Origin: Burkholderiales bacterium
GTDB lineage: Bacteria; Pseudomonadota; Gammaproteobacteria; Burkholderiales; UBA11063
Length of the DNA stretch: 53,163 bases
Reading direction: 5' to 3'
NCBI GenBank assembly: GCA_019748155.1
Contig: JAIEPY010000015.1
Location: 1 to 53,163, forward strand
In this document: positions 17,583 to 26,657 of the stretch, piece by piece
How the letters are laid out: every line of letters begins with the position of its first letter
Position numbering within the stretch: position 1 is the stretch's first letter
Made by a program: the position numbers and the translations under genes
The notes under the pieces: model-generated
The model's database searches: none
Seen by the model: only the letters and a program-made list of their open reading frames with translations
What the model was told of the DNA's origin: nothing

Positions 17583-19643
17583 ATGATTATTTCAAATTCA
17601 AACACATCATTTTATGGCTCTTTTATACAAATATTGCGTAAATTCATACATGATATAAAACTATTGCCATTAGCAATCTTATCTATATTATTGATCGCTA
17701 TCACTGCTTGTAATGGAGCGGGAAGTCAATCAGGCATACAGAGTTCTGCCGAAAATGTCAAATCAATTCTAGTAACGTCAGCAAACCCTAACGCTCCAGT
17801 TGGAGTTCTAAAAAAATTCACAGCAATTGCGTCATATAATGATGGTAGCAAAAAAGATGTTACTGAGGTGGTAAAGTGGGGTACTGAGTCAAAAACAATA
17901 GCATCAGTGAGTAATAGCAGCGGCTCTCAAGGTATAGTAACCTCGGTTGCACCAGGTGAAACTGTTATAACTGCTAGTTTGGGTAAAGTCATTGGCAGCT
18001 CTAATTTTATAGTTAGAGATGTAAAAATAGAATCTGTGTCTATTACCCCAGCTAATCCTACTATGGCTAAGGGTACAAAACAGCAATTTGTAGCAACTGG
18101 CATTTTCTCTGATGGTAGCAAAGAAGATGTTACTCTTTCGGCAACATGGTTATCTTCAGTACCTGCAGAAGTGATAGATAGCTCAAATGCCAATAAAGGG
18201 GTTGTAACCGCTCTCAGCGCAGGAACTGTTGCTATATCAGCTAATTTACATAAGGTACAAAGCCCTAAAGTAATCTTAACCGTTACTAATGCAACCTTAG
18301 GTTCGATTTCGCTTACTCCAAATAATTCAACTATTCCATTAGGTACAACGCTACAATATAATGCAATGGGTATGTACTCTGATGGAACTACACATGATCT
18401 CACTAATACAGTAGTATGGACCACTAGCGATGCAACAATCGCTAGTATCAGTAGTAACGGCTTATTAAACCCAGTGAGCGTTGGTTCTAATTTAGTTATT
18501 GCAACTTTAGGAACAATAACAGGTAATACTAGCCTATCGGTAACTGCCGCAATCTTAATATCAATTAACATTACTCCAGGAGTTGCAACAATTGCTACAG
18601 GTGCATCGCAACAGTTTGCTGCAATTGGTATGTATTCTGATGGCAGTCTTGCAAATATAACTTATTTAGTATCATGGTTATCATCAACCGGAGCCGTGAC
18701 TTTTGATGCATTTGGAATTGCGACGGGAATTACTACAATTGGCTCACCTAGTACCATTAGCGCTACTTATGGTGCAATTACTAGTAACCTTTCTAGTTTA
18801 ACCGTAACATCTGCTAATATTTGGGCATATATTGCGAATCAATCTGCGGGTAATGCAGTATCATACTGCACCATAAATCTTGCGGGTTCTTTATCTGGAT
18901 GTATGAGCACGGGTAATGGATTTGCGAATCCAAATGGAGTCGCAGTTAACAATGGCTATGCATATATTAACAATATATCCAATAATTCAGTATCACTTTG
19001 TTCGGTAAATCCTGTTCTAGGCTCTTTAAGTGGGTGTATTACCACCGCCAGCGGAACTCCTTTTGCTGCTCCAAGTCAGTTAGTGATTAATAATGGATTT
19101 GCCTTTATTGATAATATTGGTAATAACACCGTAGTTGTTTGTAGCGTAAATCCTAGTAGTGGTGCGCTATTTGCATGTAACGATAGCGGTGTTGGCAGCA
19201 TCTTTAATGGACCAAGTGGATTGGCAATTAAGAATGGATTTGCATATATTGCAAATCAAAATAGTTCCATAGTGACACAATGTGCCGTAAACCCTGCAAC
19301 AGGAGCATTTTCAGGGTGCGTTAACAGTAGCGCGACCGGTTTGTCTGGTGCATTTGGGTTTGCAATAGAGAATGGCTTTGCCTACATTGCTAATCAATTT
19401 AGTAATACGGTGTCAGTTTGTAGCGTAAATCCTGTAACTGGTGCTTTATCCGGATGTGGTTATACTGGCATAGGATTTGGTAATCCAAAAGGTATTGCCA
19501 TTAGAAATGGATTTGCTTATGTTACTAATCAAAGTGGTAGTAATGTAATAAGCTGCATAGTAGATTCAAACACAGGAGTTTTAAGTAGTTGTAATATTAC
19601 TGGTAATGGTTTTATTAATCCAGTAGGAATTGCAACCAACTAA
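17583..19643 (+). CDS. Lipoprotein with four Ig-like (Big_2) domains and a six-bladed propeller (copy 2)
   Basis: This 686-residue paralogue of the gene at 15707 has the same start (MIISNSNTSFY), the same lipobox at Cys43 and the same six cysteine-paired propeller repeats. It carries four Ig-like domains instead of two, each recognisable by a QFxAxGxYSDGS segment. I chose the ATG at 17583 because it matches the copy-1 start; a start 15 bases earlier is possible. Bases 19035-19422 are identical to 16700-17087, so gene conversion or recent duplication is likely. The domain-number difference suggests a modular stalk holding the propeller away from the membrane. Confidence 0.75.
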   Translation: MIISNSNTSFYGSFIQILRKFIHDIKLLPLAILSILLIAITACNGAGSQSGIQSSAENVKSILVTSANPNAPVGVLKKFTAIASYNDGSKKDVTEVVKWGTESKTIASVSNSSGSQGIVTSVAPGETVITASLGKVIGSSNFIVRDVKIESVSITPANPTMAKGTKQQFVATGIFSDGSKEDVTLSATWLSSVPAEVIDSSNANKGVVTALSAGTVAISANLHKVQSPKVILTVTNATLGSISLTPNNSTIPLGTTLQYNAMGMYSDGTTHDLTNTVVWTTSDATIASISSNGLLNPVSVGSNLVIATLGTITGNTSLSVTAAILISINITPGVATIATGASQQFAAIGMYSDGSLANITYLVSWLSSTGAVTFDAFGIATGITTIGSPSTISATYGAITSNLSSLTVTSANIWAYIANQSAGNAVSYCTINLAGSLSGCMSTGNGFANPNGVAVNNGYAYINNISNNSVSLCSVNPVLGSLSGCITTASGTPFAAPSQLVINNGFAFIDNIGNNTVVVCSVNPSSGALFACNDSGVGSIFNGPSGLAIKNGFAYIANQNSSIVTQCAVNPATGAFSGCVNSSATGLSGAFGFAIENGFAYIANQFSNTVSVCSVNPVTGALSGCGYTGIGFGNPKGIAIRNGFAYVTNQSGSNVISCIVDSNTGVLSSCNITGNGFINPVGIATN

Positions 19644-19867
19644 ACTTCCAAAACTTTTCTAGCTACAGAAAATAAAAAAAGCTGATCAACTCTTCAAAAA
19701 TAGGGTAATTTATCAAATTTTCGACCAAGAAAAGATAGATAGTACCTAAAATGAAGACGGATCAGCCAAGTAGCCGAAGCTAAATAACATATTTACCAGT
19801 TGATTTTTTCATCTGGTAATTTTTTTTAGAGATTTTGCAAAAGTAAGCAATAAATAATAATCAATAA

Positions 19868-20668
19868 TTACGCTCTAAACAGCAAAGCAAAAATAATCCT
19901 GATTAATTTAGATGGCGGAATCTTAGTACAGATATTCGCTGCGGCATAACTCTTGCGACTGGACATTCTCAGCCAATAATCACTAAGGTTTTTGCGCTCG
20001 GCAAGCAGATAATCAAACTTAATCATCACCAATCGGGCTAAAAATATTGTCCAAACCACATCTGCCAAGCTATATTGCGCGCTTGCAGCATATTGATGTT
20101 GAGCTAATTGTGCTTCCAGCATATCGCACAAACCAACCGCGCGCTGCTGCATTTGGGCATAATTGTTTTCTTCAGATAAAATCAGCCGTTTGCGTTCTTC
20201 TTCCAAAACAAGTTTTTTAGTGTAAGCATCTTTTAGCTCAGGATGAGCATTCATCATAAGCAGACAACGCCGCGAAGCCCGGGCTAAACCGCGCCCCAAA
20301 GCAATTCGCGCAATCGGTGATTTACGCAAAGCATTCCCCATGGTCAAATCCTCGATTGAGAATGCATAGTGTAACTCTAATGACTTATCTATCGCCTCAG
20401 CATCGGCAGCTGGAAATAAATCAACTCCACCAAAATGCTGATTAACAAAATATAAAATCAGGCGGCTATCGGTAATAATATTTCCATCACAATCTAAAAC
20501 CGGTACTGTCATATTTGCTTGCATAGCAGCATACTCAGGCGCAAATTGTTCCATTTTGATATGAATATCCACATCATGTAAATCATATGTAACAGCTTTT
20601 TCAGCTAAGCATAAGCGTGCAATCATGCTGTAGTATGATGAATAATTACTATATAAAATCGTAGCCAT
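19868..20668 (-). CDS. Glutathione S-transferase-like protein
   Basis: A 266-residue GST-fold protein. The thioredoxin-like N-terminus has ILYSNYSSYYSMIARLCLAEK and TVPVLDCDGNIITDSRLILYF (cis-Pro and Ser for glutathione binding). A helical C-terminal domain follows with YSLADVVWTIFLARL. The length and middle insertion resemble the GDAP1/dehalogenase-like GST group rather than SspA. Substrate unknown. It stands alone, with no clear operon partner. Confidence 0.8.
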   Translation of the reverse strand: MATILYSNYSSYYSMIARLCLAEKAVTYDLHDVDIHIKMEQFAPEYAAMQANMTVPVLDCDGNIITDSRLILYFVNQHFGGVDLFPAADAEAIDKSLELHYAFSIEDLTMGNALRKSPIARIALGRGLARASRRCLLMMNAHPELKDAYTKKLVLEEERKRLILSEENNYAQMQQRAVGLCDMLEAQLAQHQYAASAQYSLADVVWTIFLARLVMIKFDYLLAERKNLSDYWLRMSSRKSYAAANICTKIPPSKLIRIIFALLFRA

Positions 20669-20912
20669 CAGTTATACCTTATAAGATTAATTAAATTAAT
20701 TATTCAATTCCGACTGGTTCCTATATTCAACCCGAGACATGCGTCGCTGGCTGAATTGGAATACCCATGCTAAATACCAATGAATTTTAGCATAATTTTT
20801 TAGAATTTATACACTAACAATCTAAGCTAAAACTCAGTTGTGATACTCGCTTTGCAAAAATTAAGCATAAAGTATGTTAAAATCGACACAATAAACCTTT
20901 ATAGAAAGCGGG

Positions 20913-21632
20913 ATGATGTTTGACATGGTTGCTCATTTTTTGAGTATTAAAACAGTTTTATACCATTTTAATTTAGGCGTTGGTTATAGCCTCTCTTATA
21001 TTGAAGCTATTGGAACAGTTTTTGGTTTATTGTGTATCTGGTATGCTAGCAAAGAGAAAGTCTTTAATTTCTATTTCGGCTTAATTAACGTCACCTTATT
21101 TGCTATAATTTTCTACCAAATTCAACTTTATGCTAATTTACTCTTGCAAATCTTTTTCTTTGCCATGAATATTTATGGATTATACGCATGGGGTAAACCG
21201 CCATCTAACAATGATGGCCTAAAAATTCGTTGGTTAAGTAAGCCTCAATTAATCTCAACAATCATAGTTTCATTAATTTTAATCGGCATATTAGCAAGCT
21301 TTATTAATCCCTTCTTTAATACCCTGACTATAATTGCCGTTAAGCTAATGCAGCTGGTTATACCCTCCATTGCAATGCCCACGCTACAACCAGATCCTTA
21401 CCCGCTAATGGATGCAGCAGTTACAATTCTCTCTATTGTTGCCATGGTACAAATGACGCGTAAACTAGTTGAAAATTGGATTGTATGGGTTGTAATCGAC
21501 TTGATTAGTATTGTACTTTACGCCAATGAAGGTGTTTATTTCATGGCGCTAGAGTATGTATTATTAAGCGCAATTGCATTCAACGGAATGCTCGAATGGG
21601 TTAAAGCGGTACGTAAAAATAATAGAGACTAA
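20913..21632 (+). CDS. pnuC: PnuC-type nicotinamide riboside (or related vitamin) transporter
   Basis: A 239-residue membrane protein with seven or eight hydrophobic segments and the PnuC signatures YIEAIGTVFGLLCIWYASKE, NIYGLYAWGK and ENWIVWVVIDLISIVLYANEG (the WxxxD substrate site). PnuC proteins facilitate uptake of nicotinamide riboside, while close relatives take thiamine or riboflavin. GCGGG lies directly before 20913, so translation may start at the ATG at 20925. No NadR kinase gene is nearby to confirm the substrate. Confidence 0.88.
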   Translation: MMFDMVAHFLSIKTVLYHFNLGVGYSLSYIEAIGTVFGLLCIWYASKEKVFNFYFGLINVTLFAIIFYQIQLYANLLLQIFFFAMNIYGLYAWGKPPSNNDGLKIRWLSKPQLISTIIVSLILIGILASFINPFFNTLTIIAVKLMQLVIPSIAMPTLQPDPYPLMDAAVTILSIVAMVQMTRKLVENWIVWVVIDLISIVLYANEGVYFMALEYVLLSAIAFNGMLEWVKAVRKNNRD

Positions 21633-21748
21633 TTACTATCAAACAACTGCATATAAACTGTGATGAACAAGGTTTATACACCATTGAGTAGCAACCATAT
21701 GGAAAGCATCATTGATACCTTAGCGCCATTGTGATATATAATCCATGC

Positions 21749-22492
21749 TTAAATGGGGTTATATAATTCAATAAATTCAGCATCATAGCCCATGCTATTT
21801 AGATAATCAGTGAGGGCGATAATGCCATAGCGTTCCGTCACATAATGCCCACCGCTAATATATGCAACACCACTTTCTTTAGCAAGATGCATTACTGGTT
21901 CGCTGATTTCCCCACTGATGAAACAATCAACACCCAAGCTAATAGCATCGGCAAACATACCATCTGCACCACCAGTACACCATGCTAAAGTTGAAATTGA
22001 CTGTTCTTGTTCACCAAAAAACGATGGCAAATGCCCAGTTTGTTGCTGATAGAATTGTACAAATTCACCTAATGGCATAGCTTGTGCAAGTTTACCCTGC
22101 CACAATAATCCCTGCTCGCCACTTTGCCCACAAATGGTAATTCCCAATAGCTTAGCTAATTGAACGTTGTTTCCAAATTCTGCGTGATTATCTAGCGGTA
22201 GATGATACGCCAGTAAATTAATGTCGTTCTTTATTATTTTAGCAACCCTTTGATATTTGATGCCAGTTAATTCATAACTGCTTTTATTCCAAAAGATTCC
22301 ATGATGAACAATAATTGCAGTAGCCTCTTTAGCTATTGCATAATCAATTAATTCTTGATTGAGTGATACTCCAGTAATTATCTGCTGAACTTCTGACGCA
22401 CCTTCAATTTGCAAGCCATTTGGGCAATAATCTTTGAATAAACTTATTTTGAGCAAATCATTTAGATCGTACACTAATTTATCACGTGACAT
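21749..22492 (-). CDS. Nif3-like dinuclear metal-centre protein
   Basis: About 247 residues of the Nif3/YbgI (GTP cyclohydrolase I type 2-like) family: YCPNGLQIEGASEVQQIITG, ATAIIVHHGIFW (metal-binding His pair), YHLPLD and the C-terminal SGGHYVTERYGI. These proteins form hexameric toroids with two metals per subunit; the cellular role is unsettled. I start it at ATG 22492, since the only upstream in-frame start is GTG. A terminator separates it from the upstream peroxiredoxin gene. Confidence 0.9.
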   Translation of the reverse strand: MSRDKLVYDLNDLLKISLFKDYCPNGLQIEGASEVQQIITGVSLNQELIDYAIAKEATAIIVHHGIFWNKSSYELTGIKYQRVAKIIKNDINLLAYHLPLDNHAEFGNNVQLAKLLGITICGQSGEQGLLWQGKLAQAMPLGEFVQFYQQQTGHLPSFFGEQEQSISTLAWCTGGADGMFADAISLGVDCFISGEISEPVMHLAKESGVAYISGGHYVTERYGIIALTDYLNSMGYDAEFIELYNPI

Positions 22493-22520
22493 ATTGCTAC
22501 ACACCTAAAATAGAATCTTA

Positions 22521-22546
22521 AAGAAAAATCCCACCGAAGTGGGATT
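22521..22546 (-). terminator. Terminator of the peroxiredoxin gene
   Basis: On the minus strand AATCCCAC-TTCG-GTGGGATT forms a perfect 8-bp stem closed by a UUCG tetraloop and followed by a T-rich run. It lies 22 bases after the peroxiredoxin stop. Confidence 0.85.
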
Positions 22547-22568
22547 CAAATTATTATACTCGTGGTTA

Positions 22569-23201
22569 TTATAATTGTTCAGCATGGCTGGCTAAGTACG
22601 CAGCAACACCTGAAGTAGATGCCGTCATACCTGCTTTACCTTTATTCCAGCCAGCTGGACAAACCTCACCATGCTCTTCAGTAAATTGTAATGCATCAAC
22701 CATACGTAACATTTCATCAATATTACGCCCTAATGGTAAGTCATTAACTACCATATGGCGAACTACACCGTTTTTGTCAATTAAGAATGAACCACGGTAA
22801 GCAACGCCACCAGCAGCTTCAACACCAAAACTTTGGCAAATTTCGTGTTTAATATCTGCAACTAACGGATAACCAACTTGGCCAATACCACCTTGATTAA
22901 CTGGTGTATTGCGCCACGCAGCATGCGTAAAGTGTGAATCAATAGAAACACCAATTACTGCAACATTTTTTGCTTTAAAATCAGCCAAACGGTGATCAAA
23001 TGCGATTAATTCAGAAGGACAAACAAAAGTAAAATCTAATGGATAGAAAAATACTACCGCATATTTACCTTTAGTAGCTTCTTTAAAATTGAAATTATCC
23101 ACGATTTCGCCAGAACCCAATACAGCAGCAGCAGTAAAATCAGGCGCTTCCTGACCAACTAATACTTGAGGGTAAAAATAATTTGTATCACAACAACTCA
23201 T
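22569..23201 (-). CDS. Typical two-cysteine peroxiredoxin (AhpC/Prx1 type)
   Basis: A 210-residue peroxiredoxin. The peroxidatic Cys61 is in FYPLDFTFVCPSELIAF, and the resolving Cys near residue 181 is in GEVCPAGWNKG. The arginine in GRNIDEMLRMVDALQF is also in place. It reduces hydrogen peroxide and organic peroxides in the cytoplasm, recycled by thioredoxin or AhpF-like reductases; a trxA gene is at 46540. A CC pair near the start (MSCCDTNYF) is unusual. A strong terminator follows, so it is monocistronic. Confidence 0.95.
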   Translation of the reverse strand: MSCCDTNYFYPQVLVGQEAPDFTAAAVLGSGEIVDNFNFKEATKGKYAVVFFYPLDFTFVCPSELIAFDHRLADFKAKNVAVIGVSIDSHFTHAAWRNTPVNQGGIGQVGYPLVADIKHEICQSFGVEAAGGVAYRGSFLIDKNGVVRHMVVNDLPLGRNIDEMLRMVDALQFTEEHGEVCPAGWNKGKAGMTASTSGVAAYLASHAEQL

Positions 23202-23504
23202 AACATTCTCCTAAATAATTTAGTAAAAAACTCGGACATTATTTTAGCACCAAACCAAACCAAACCAGCAATTTAAAATAATTTTGCTAACCTCTTAAGC
23301 TTAGTTTTTTAGGCTTAAACCCTATATGAGGTTAGAGTCCCATAATTTCAAGAGATAGCCTTTGCTGCACCGCACAAAATAATTGTAAAAAAATATTGCA
23401 TTATTCTTTAGCATGGTGTAGAATATCGCCAAATGTATTGTCATTTACATTATACAAATAACGATACTTTATATATAAATTGTTGTACTTTTAAGGAAAC
23501 TTAT
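23202..23504. other. Divergent promoter region, peroxiredoxin / small exported protein
   Basis: These 303 bases between two divergent genes hold no open frame of note. They carry the strong promoter for the small exported protein (see 23396-23424). A short tandem of the pentamer ACCAA near 23250 is the only other pattern seen. The peroxiredoxin promoter was not resolved. Confidence 0.5.
23396..23424 (+). promoter_or_regulatory. Sigma-70 promoter of the small Lys/His/Ala-rich gene
   Basis: TTGCAT and TAGAAT are separated by exactly 17 bases. The start codon is 81 bases further on, leaving a leader of about 74 bases and a TAAGGA ribosome-binding site. This is the best -35/-10 pair found in the window. 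Confidence 0.65.
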
Positions 23505-23702
23505 ATGAAAAAATTATTAGCTGTTCTTGTTGCTGGTGCTTTCGCTACTTCTGCTTTTGCTGCTGAGGCTTCTGCTCCTGAAGCAGCCGCTGCTGCTGCA
23601 AAACCTGCTGCTTCTAAATCTCACAAGAAATCTCATAAAAAATCTCATAAAAAATCAGCTTCTCACACAGCTGCTACTGAGAAAACTGAAGCTTCTAAAT
23701 AA
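23505..23702 (+). CDS. Small exported Ala/Lys/His-rich protein
   Basis: A 65-residue protein with a clean signal peptide (MKKLLAVLVAGAFATSAFA) and a mature part made of an Ala-rich stretch followed by three SHKK repeats and a Ser/Thr/Glu tail. The composition recalls acid-shock (Asr-like) and other small basic periplasmic proteins. Translation starts at 23505 behind TAAGGA; an upstream in-frame start would spoil the signal peptide. With its strong promoter and strong terminator it is probably a highly expressed single gene. Function unknown; buffering, metal or polyanion binding are possibilities. Confidence 0.75.
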   Translation: MKKLLAVLVAGAFATSAFAAEASAPEAAAAAAKPAASKSHKKSHKKSHKKSASHTAATEKTEASK

Positions 23703-23734
23703 TTACTCACACCTCTTGGGGTGTATGATTATTA

Positions 23735-23763
23735 AAAACCGAGCGTTAAACCTCGGTTTTTTT
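23735..23763 (+). terminator. Terminator after the small exported protein gene
   Basis: AAAACCGAG and CTCGGTTTT form a 9-bp stem around an eight-base loop, followed by more T residues. Confidence 0.85.
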
Positions 23764-23811
23764 ATTTTAAATAAAATACTTACTATCTAACTTAAATTGG
23801 ATTTTACTGAT

Positions 23812-24285
23812 ATGCAAAAATTTCCTATGACTCAAACCGGTGCTAAACAACTCGAAGAAGAATTGCGCAATCTCAAAAGCGTTGAGCGTCCGAGTGTTAT
23901 TCAAGCTATTTCTGAAGCTCGAAGTCACGGTGATCTCTCAGAAAATGCTGAGTATGACGCAGCCAAAGAACGTCAGGCATTTGTTGAAGGACGTATTGCA
24001 GAAATTGAATCCAAATTATCCCATGCTCAAATTATTGATCTAAGTAAGGTCGATAGCGAAGGTAAAATCGTGTTTGGCGCAACTATTGAATTACTCGACC
24101 TAGAAAGTGACGAAACTATTCGTTACCAAATAGTTGGTGATGATGAAGCGGATGTCAAACTTCGCAAAATTTCAGTAAATACTCCGGTTGCCAGAAGCTT
24201 AATTGGCAAGCGCAGTGGTGATATTGTTGAAGTAAAAGTACCAAGCGGTATCAAAGAATATGAAATCCTAGATGTTTCATTTTAA
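23812..24285 (+). CDS. greA: Transcript cleavage factor GreA
   Basis: A 158-residue GreA. The coiled-coil domain opens with [17 protein letters not shown] and carries the tip acidic pair in [16 protein letters not shown]. The C-terminal FKBP-like domain ends [18 protein letters not shown]. It enters the RNA polymerase secondary channel and stimulates cleavage of backtracked transcripts. The first-codon choice is ATG 23812, which matches family length; an upstream TTG (23797) is possible. No clear ribosome-binding site was seen. Confidence 0.95.
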   Translation: MQKFPMTQTGAKQLEEELRNLKSVERPSVIQAISEARSHGDLSENAEYDAAKERQAFVEGRIAEIESKLSHAQIIDLSKVDSEGKIVFGATIELLDLESDETIRYQIVGDDEADVKLRKISVNTPVARSLIGKRSGDIVEVKVPSGIKEYEILDVSF

Positions 24286-24380
24286 TAATTAAAAAATCAT
24301 AAGCCCCTACCTGAACAATAAGAATCGCTTACATCCTTACCCCAAATAATGAGCTTACAATATTTATTATTTACCGCGAA

Positions 24381-25856
24381 TTAATCTCCATGAAATTTAT
24401 ATGTTTTATTAATTTCATCGGATTTATCAGTAATAATTTGATTAGCCAACTCATCAGATACTAAAAACGCTTCATTTACCGTTGCCTGAGTAAACTGATC
24501 CAGCATTTGTTTAGCTTTGAGCGGATCTTTTTTATACTCTTTGCGATATAGCTCTTCAAACTCTTTTTGTTTCAAACTAATTTGCTGATTTAGCTGTGCA
24601 TAACGCGCTTGAACTAATGGTGCATATTTAGGAAAATTAAGTAGCGCCAATGTTTGAACTTTGCGGAATCTCCAGTAGGCCGAATCACTGTCTGCTTTAC
24701 CTGTAGCTAATTTATAATTATCGGGAATTGTTGCACCCTGATAAAATGGCAAATAAATCCCCAATGCGGTCATTCCTAGCTCTAGATATTCAACATTTGC
24801 AATCGCTGCAGGTAAATCAGAGCGCACTTGCAAAACATGAGATTGCTGAGTCCGATAAACAGAAATCGGACGAGCGGTAGCTTTAGGATTTTGCGAAGTA
24901 TATGGATCAGCCGCAGTACCTTGGTAATAGTTTTGCAATCCACTTTCAACATCTGCTACACTTAATTTATGATCTGGCTTAAGGAATAGAGGAAAATCAC
25001 CATTGTTTACTGGATGTTTTAGCGTTTTCGCCGTATACTTACCCTGCAAATAGCTCACTCGCGGATAATTGTATGCTATGTCAGTTGCATTATTTTGACC
25101 ATAAATTTTATGGAAATTAAATTCCCCATCCTGCTTCGGATTATATAAACCACTTTTTTCGGCAAAAGTAATCAGATTTGCTGAAGCAAGGTAATTTTTA
25201 CTATCTTTAAGGTCAACCTTACCCAAACGCGATTGATTGGCACTAACAAAATAAGCATTATCTGGCACACGAACCGCTAGCCATTGATGACCTCCGGCAT
25301 TTTCCAGATACCAAACTTCATTTTTATCAACAAGCGCCACCCCAAAACCCTCACCAGAACCACTGGTTTCGATAATCTTACCCAGCAGTAGCACACCCTC
25401 ACGAGCTGATTTCATTTGCGGCAACAAGATTGTAGGAATCGCTTCCTCAATAATTCCGTTACTCGTCACATAGGGATCAACTTTAAGCGTTTGCGGATTA
25501 CTTTGAATAGTTTCCGTTGCCGATATGCCTACTCCTGCATCATTAAATCCAACTTCTTCAAAACTACTATCGTTAGTCTGCCAATCAGGAACTCCACTAT
25601 ATCCCATTAAATTATTTGGTAATTGATAGGTAAATGTATTATCAGACTCTTCGATATTTTTATAGACATAACCATCTTTACGCGGAGGATGGTATAAGAA
25701 ATTAACGGCAGAATTTCCACTGCCTGCATCTACATTGCGCCCGACCAAAATAGACCCATCACTGCTTGCATTTTTACCGACAATAATAGTTGTACATGCA
25801 AAACTGCCCGTAAACCCACTGCAAACCAAGGCCAGAAAATAATTTAGTTTCCTCAT
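24381..25856 (-). CDS. Exported C69-family dipeptidase (PepD-like)
   Basis: A 491-residue Ntn-hydrolase. The N-terminus is a signal-like propeptide of 20 residues followed by Cys21 in ACTTIIVGKNASSDGS; processing before Cys21 would expose the catalytic N-terminal nucleophile. DGSILVGRNVD, GVGISATETI and GGHQWLAVRVPD are typical of peptidase family C69 (U34). These enzymes hydrolyse dipeptides or remove N-terminal residues. It converges on greA with 95 bases between and is probably transcribed alone. Confidence 0.9.
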   Translation of the reverse strand: MRKLNYFLALVCSGFTGSFACTTIIVGKNASSDGSILVGRNVDAGSGNSAVNFLYHPPRKDGYVYKNIEESDNTFTYQLPNNLMGYSGVPDWQTNDSSFEEVGFNDAGVGISATETIQSNPQTLKVDPYVTSNGIIEEAIPTILLPQMKSAREGVLLLGKIIETSGSGEGFGVALVDKNEVWYLENAGGHQWLAVRVPDNAYFVSANQSRLGKVDLKDSKNYLASANLITFAEKSGLYNPKQDGEFNFHKIYGQNNATDIAYNYPRVSYLQGKYTAKTLKHPVNNGDFPLFLKPDHKLSVADVESGLQNYYQGTAADPYTSQNPKATARPISVYRTQQSHVLQVRSDLPAAIANVEYLELGMTALGIYLPFYQGATIPDNYKLATGKADSDSAYWRFRKVQTLALLNFPKYAPLVQARYAQLNQQISLKQKEFEELYRKEYKKDPLKAKQMLDQFTQATVNEAFLVSDELANQIITDKSDEINKTYKFHGD

Positions 25857-25973
25857 AGTTTATTCCTTTTACTCTAGCGCACCAGTATAATTAAAAAAAC
25901 CGCCAATCCGGATTATTATAGCATAGCATTAGTATGCCACGATATTATGATTAAGAAAATTATTTAACAATGA

Positions 25974-26011
25974 TATCCGACAAAGTCCAAGGTTCAAAAA
26001 CGAAGAGTATA
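25974..26011 (-). repeat. Partial copy of a dispersed intergenic repeat
   Basis: On the minus strand this begins TATACTCTTCG and continues TTGGACTTTGTCGGAT, matching one end of the repeats at 41699-41814 and 48845-48972. The other end is missing. It lies upstream of the msrA promoter. Confidence 0.5.
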
Positions 26012-26047
26012 TAACAAATTTCTAACTGACACTTTTAAGACTATAGT

Positions 26048-26056
26048 TGCTATAAT
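26048..26056 (+). promoter_or_regulatory. Extended -10 promoter of msrA
   Basis: TGCTATAAT lies 31 bases before the msrA ATG, with a weak -35 candidate (TGACAC at 26027-26032). AGAGGA at 26074-26079 is the ribosome-binding site. Confidence 0.55.
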
Positions 26057-26087
26057 ATACCTCTATATACAATAGAGGATAAATGCT

Positions 26088-26657
26088 ATGCGAAAAATTA
26101 TAATACCAATTTTACTAGCTTGGTGTGCAATTAGCCATGCCAGCACGGAGCAAGCAGTTTTTGCCGGCGGATGCTTTTGGTGTATGCAAGCTGATTTTGA
26201 TAAACTAAATGGTGTCGAAAGCACCATCGTTGGTTATGATGGTGGTATAGCACCCAATCCCACTTATGAAACTGTTTCTGCTGGTGGCAGTGGCTATTCT
26301 GAAGTGGTCAAAGTAATTTTTGATAATAAGAAAATTAATTATAGTCAGGTAGTTAACTATTTCTTGCACCATGTTGATCCGACTAATAATATTGGACAGT
26401 TCTGCGATACTGGCTCACAATATAAAAGCAAAGTTCTTTACTTAAACGCAGGACAGCAGCAACAAGCTCTTGGCGAATTTAAAAAAGCGCAAAAAATAGT
26501 TAAACCTTTTTATACCGAACTAATTCCAGCTACTACTTTTTACCCAGCTGAGGATTACCATCAAGAATACTACCGTAAAAATGATTATCGTTATCACTTT
26601 TACCGCTGGAATTGCGGACGTGATGCTAAAGTTAAGGAGGTCTGGAGTGAAAAATAA
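26088..26657 (+). CDS. msrA: Exported peptide methionine-S-sulfoxide reductase MsrA
   Basis: A 189-residue MsrA with a signal peptide ([18 protein letters not shown]) and catalytic Cys29 in [15 protein letters not shown]. The CFWC form, rather than the common CFWG, places a second cysteine three residues later. [32 protein letters not shown] and AEDYHQEYY complete the family pattern. It repairs oxidised methionine in envelope proteins. The msrB gene overlaps its end by 11 bases. Confidence 0.93.
   Translation: MRKIIIPILLAWCAISHASTEQAVFAGGCFWCMQADFDKLNGVESTIVGYDGGIAPNPTYETVSAGGSGYSEVVKVIFDNKKINYSQVVNYFLHHVDPTNNIGQFCDTGSQYKSKVLYLNAGQQQQALGEFKKAQKIVKPFYTELIPATTFYPAEDYHQEYYRKNDYRYHFYRWNCGRDAKVKEVWSEK

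Noticed and set aside
15511-17605. Two minus-strand frames (15511-15729 and 17366-17605) sharing the start MFEFEIIMIK
   Set aside because: They are antisense to the conserved start of the two lipoprotein genes; the shared residues come only from that duplicated DNA and the frames diverge afterwards.
19681-19766. GCTGATC/GATCAGC inverted pair after the second lipoprotein gene
   Set aside because: Seven bases spaced by 72 with no transposase or duplication around; too weak to call an element or terminator.
20670-20912. Structured-looking region upstream of pnuC, considered as a riboswitch
   Set aside because: pnuC genes can carry NAD-sensing or other riboswitches, but I could not match a consensus or draw a convincing fold.
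23527-23790. Leu-rich frame overlapping the small exported protein
   Set aside because: It is the +1 shadow of Ala-rich codons and runs through the terminator.
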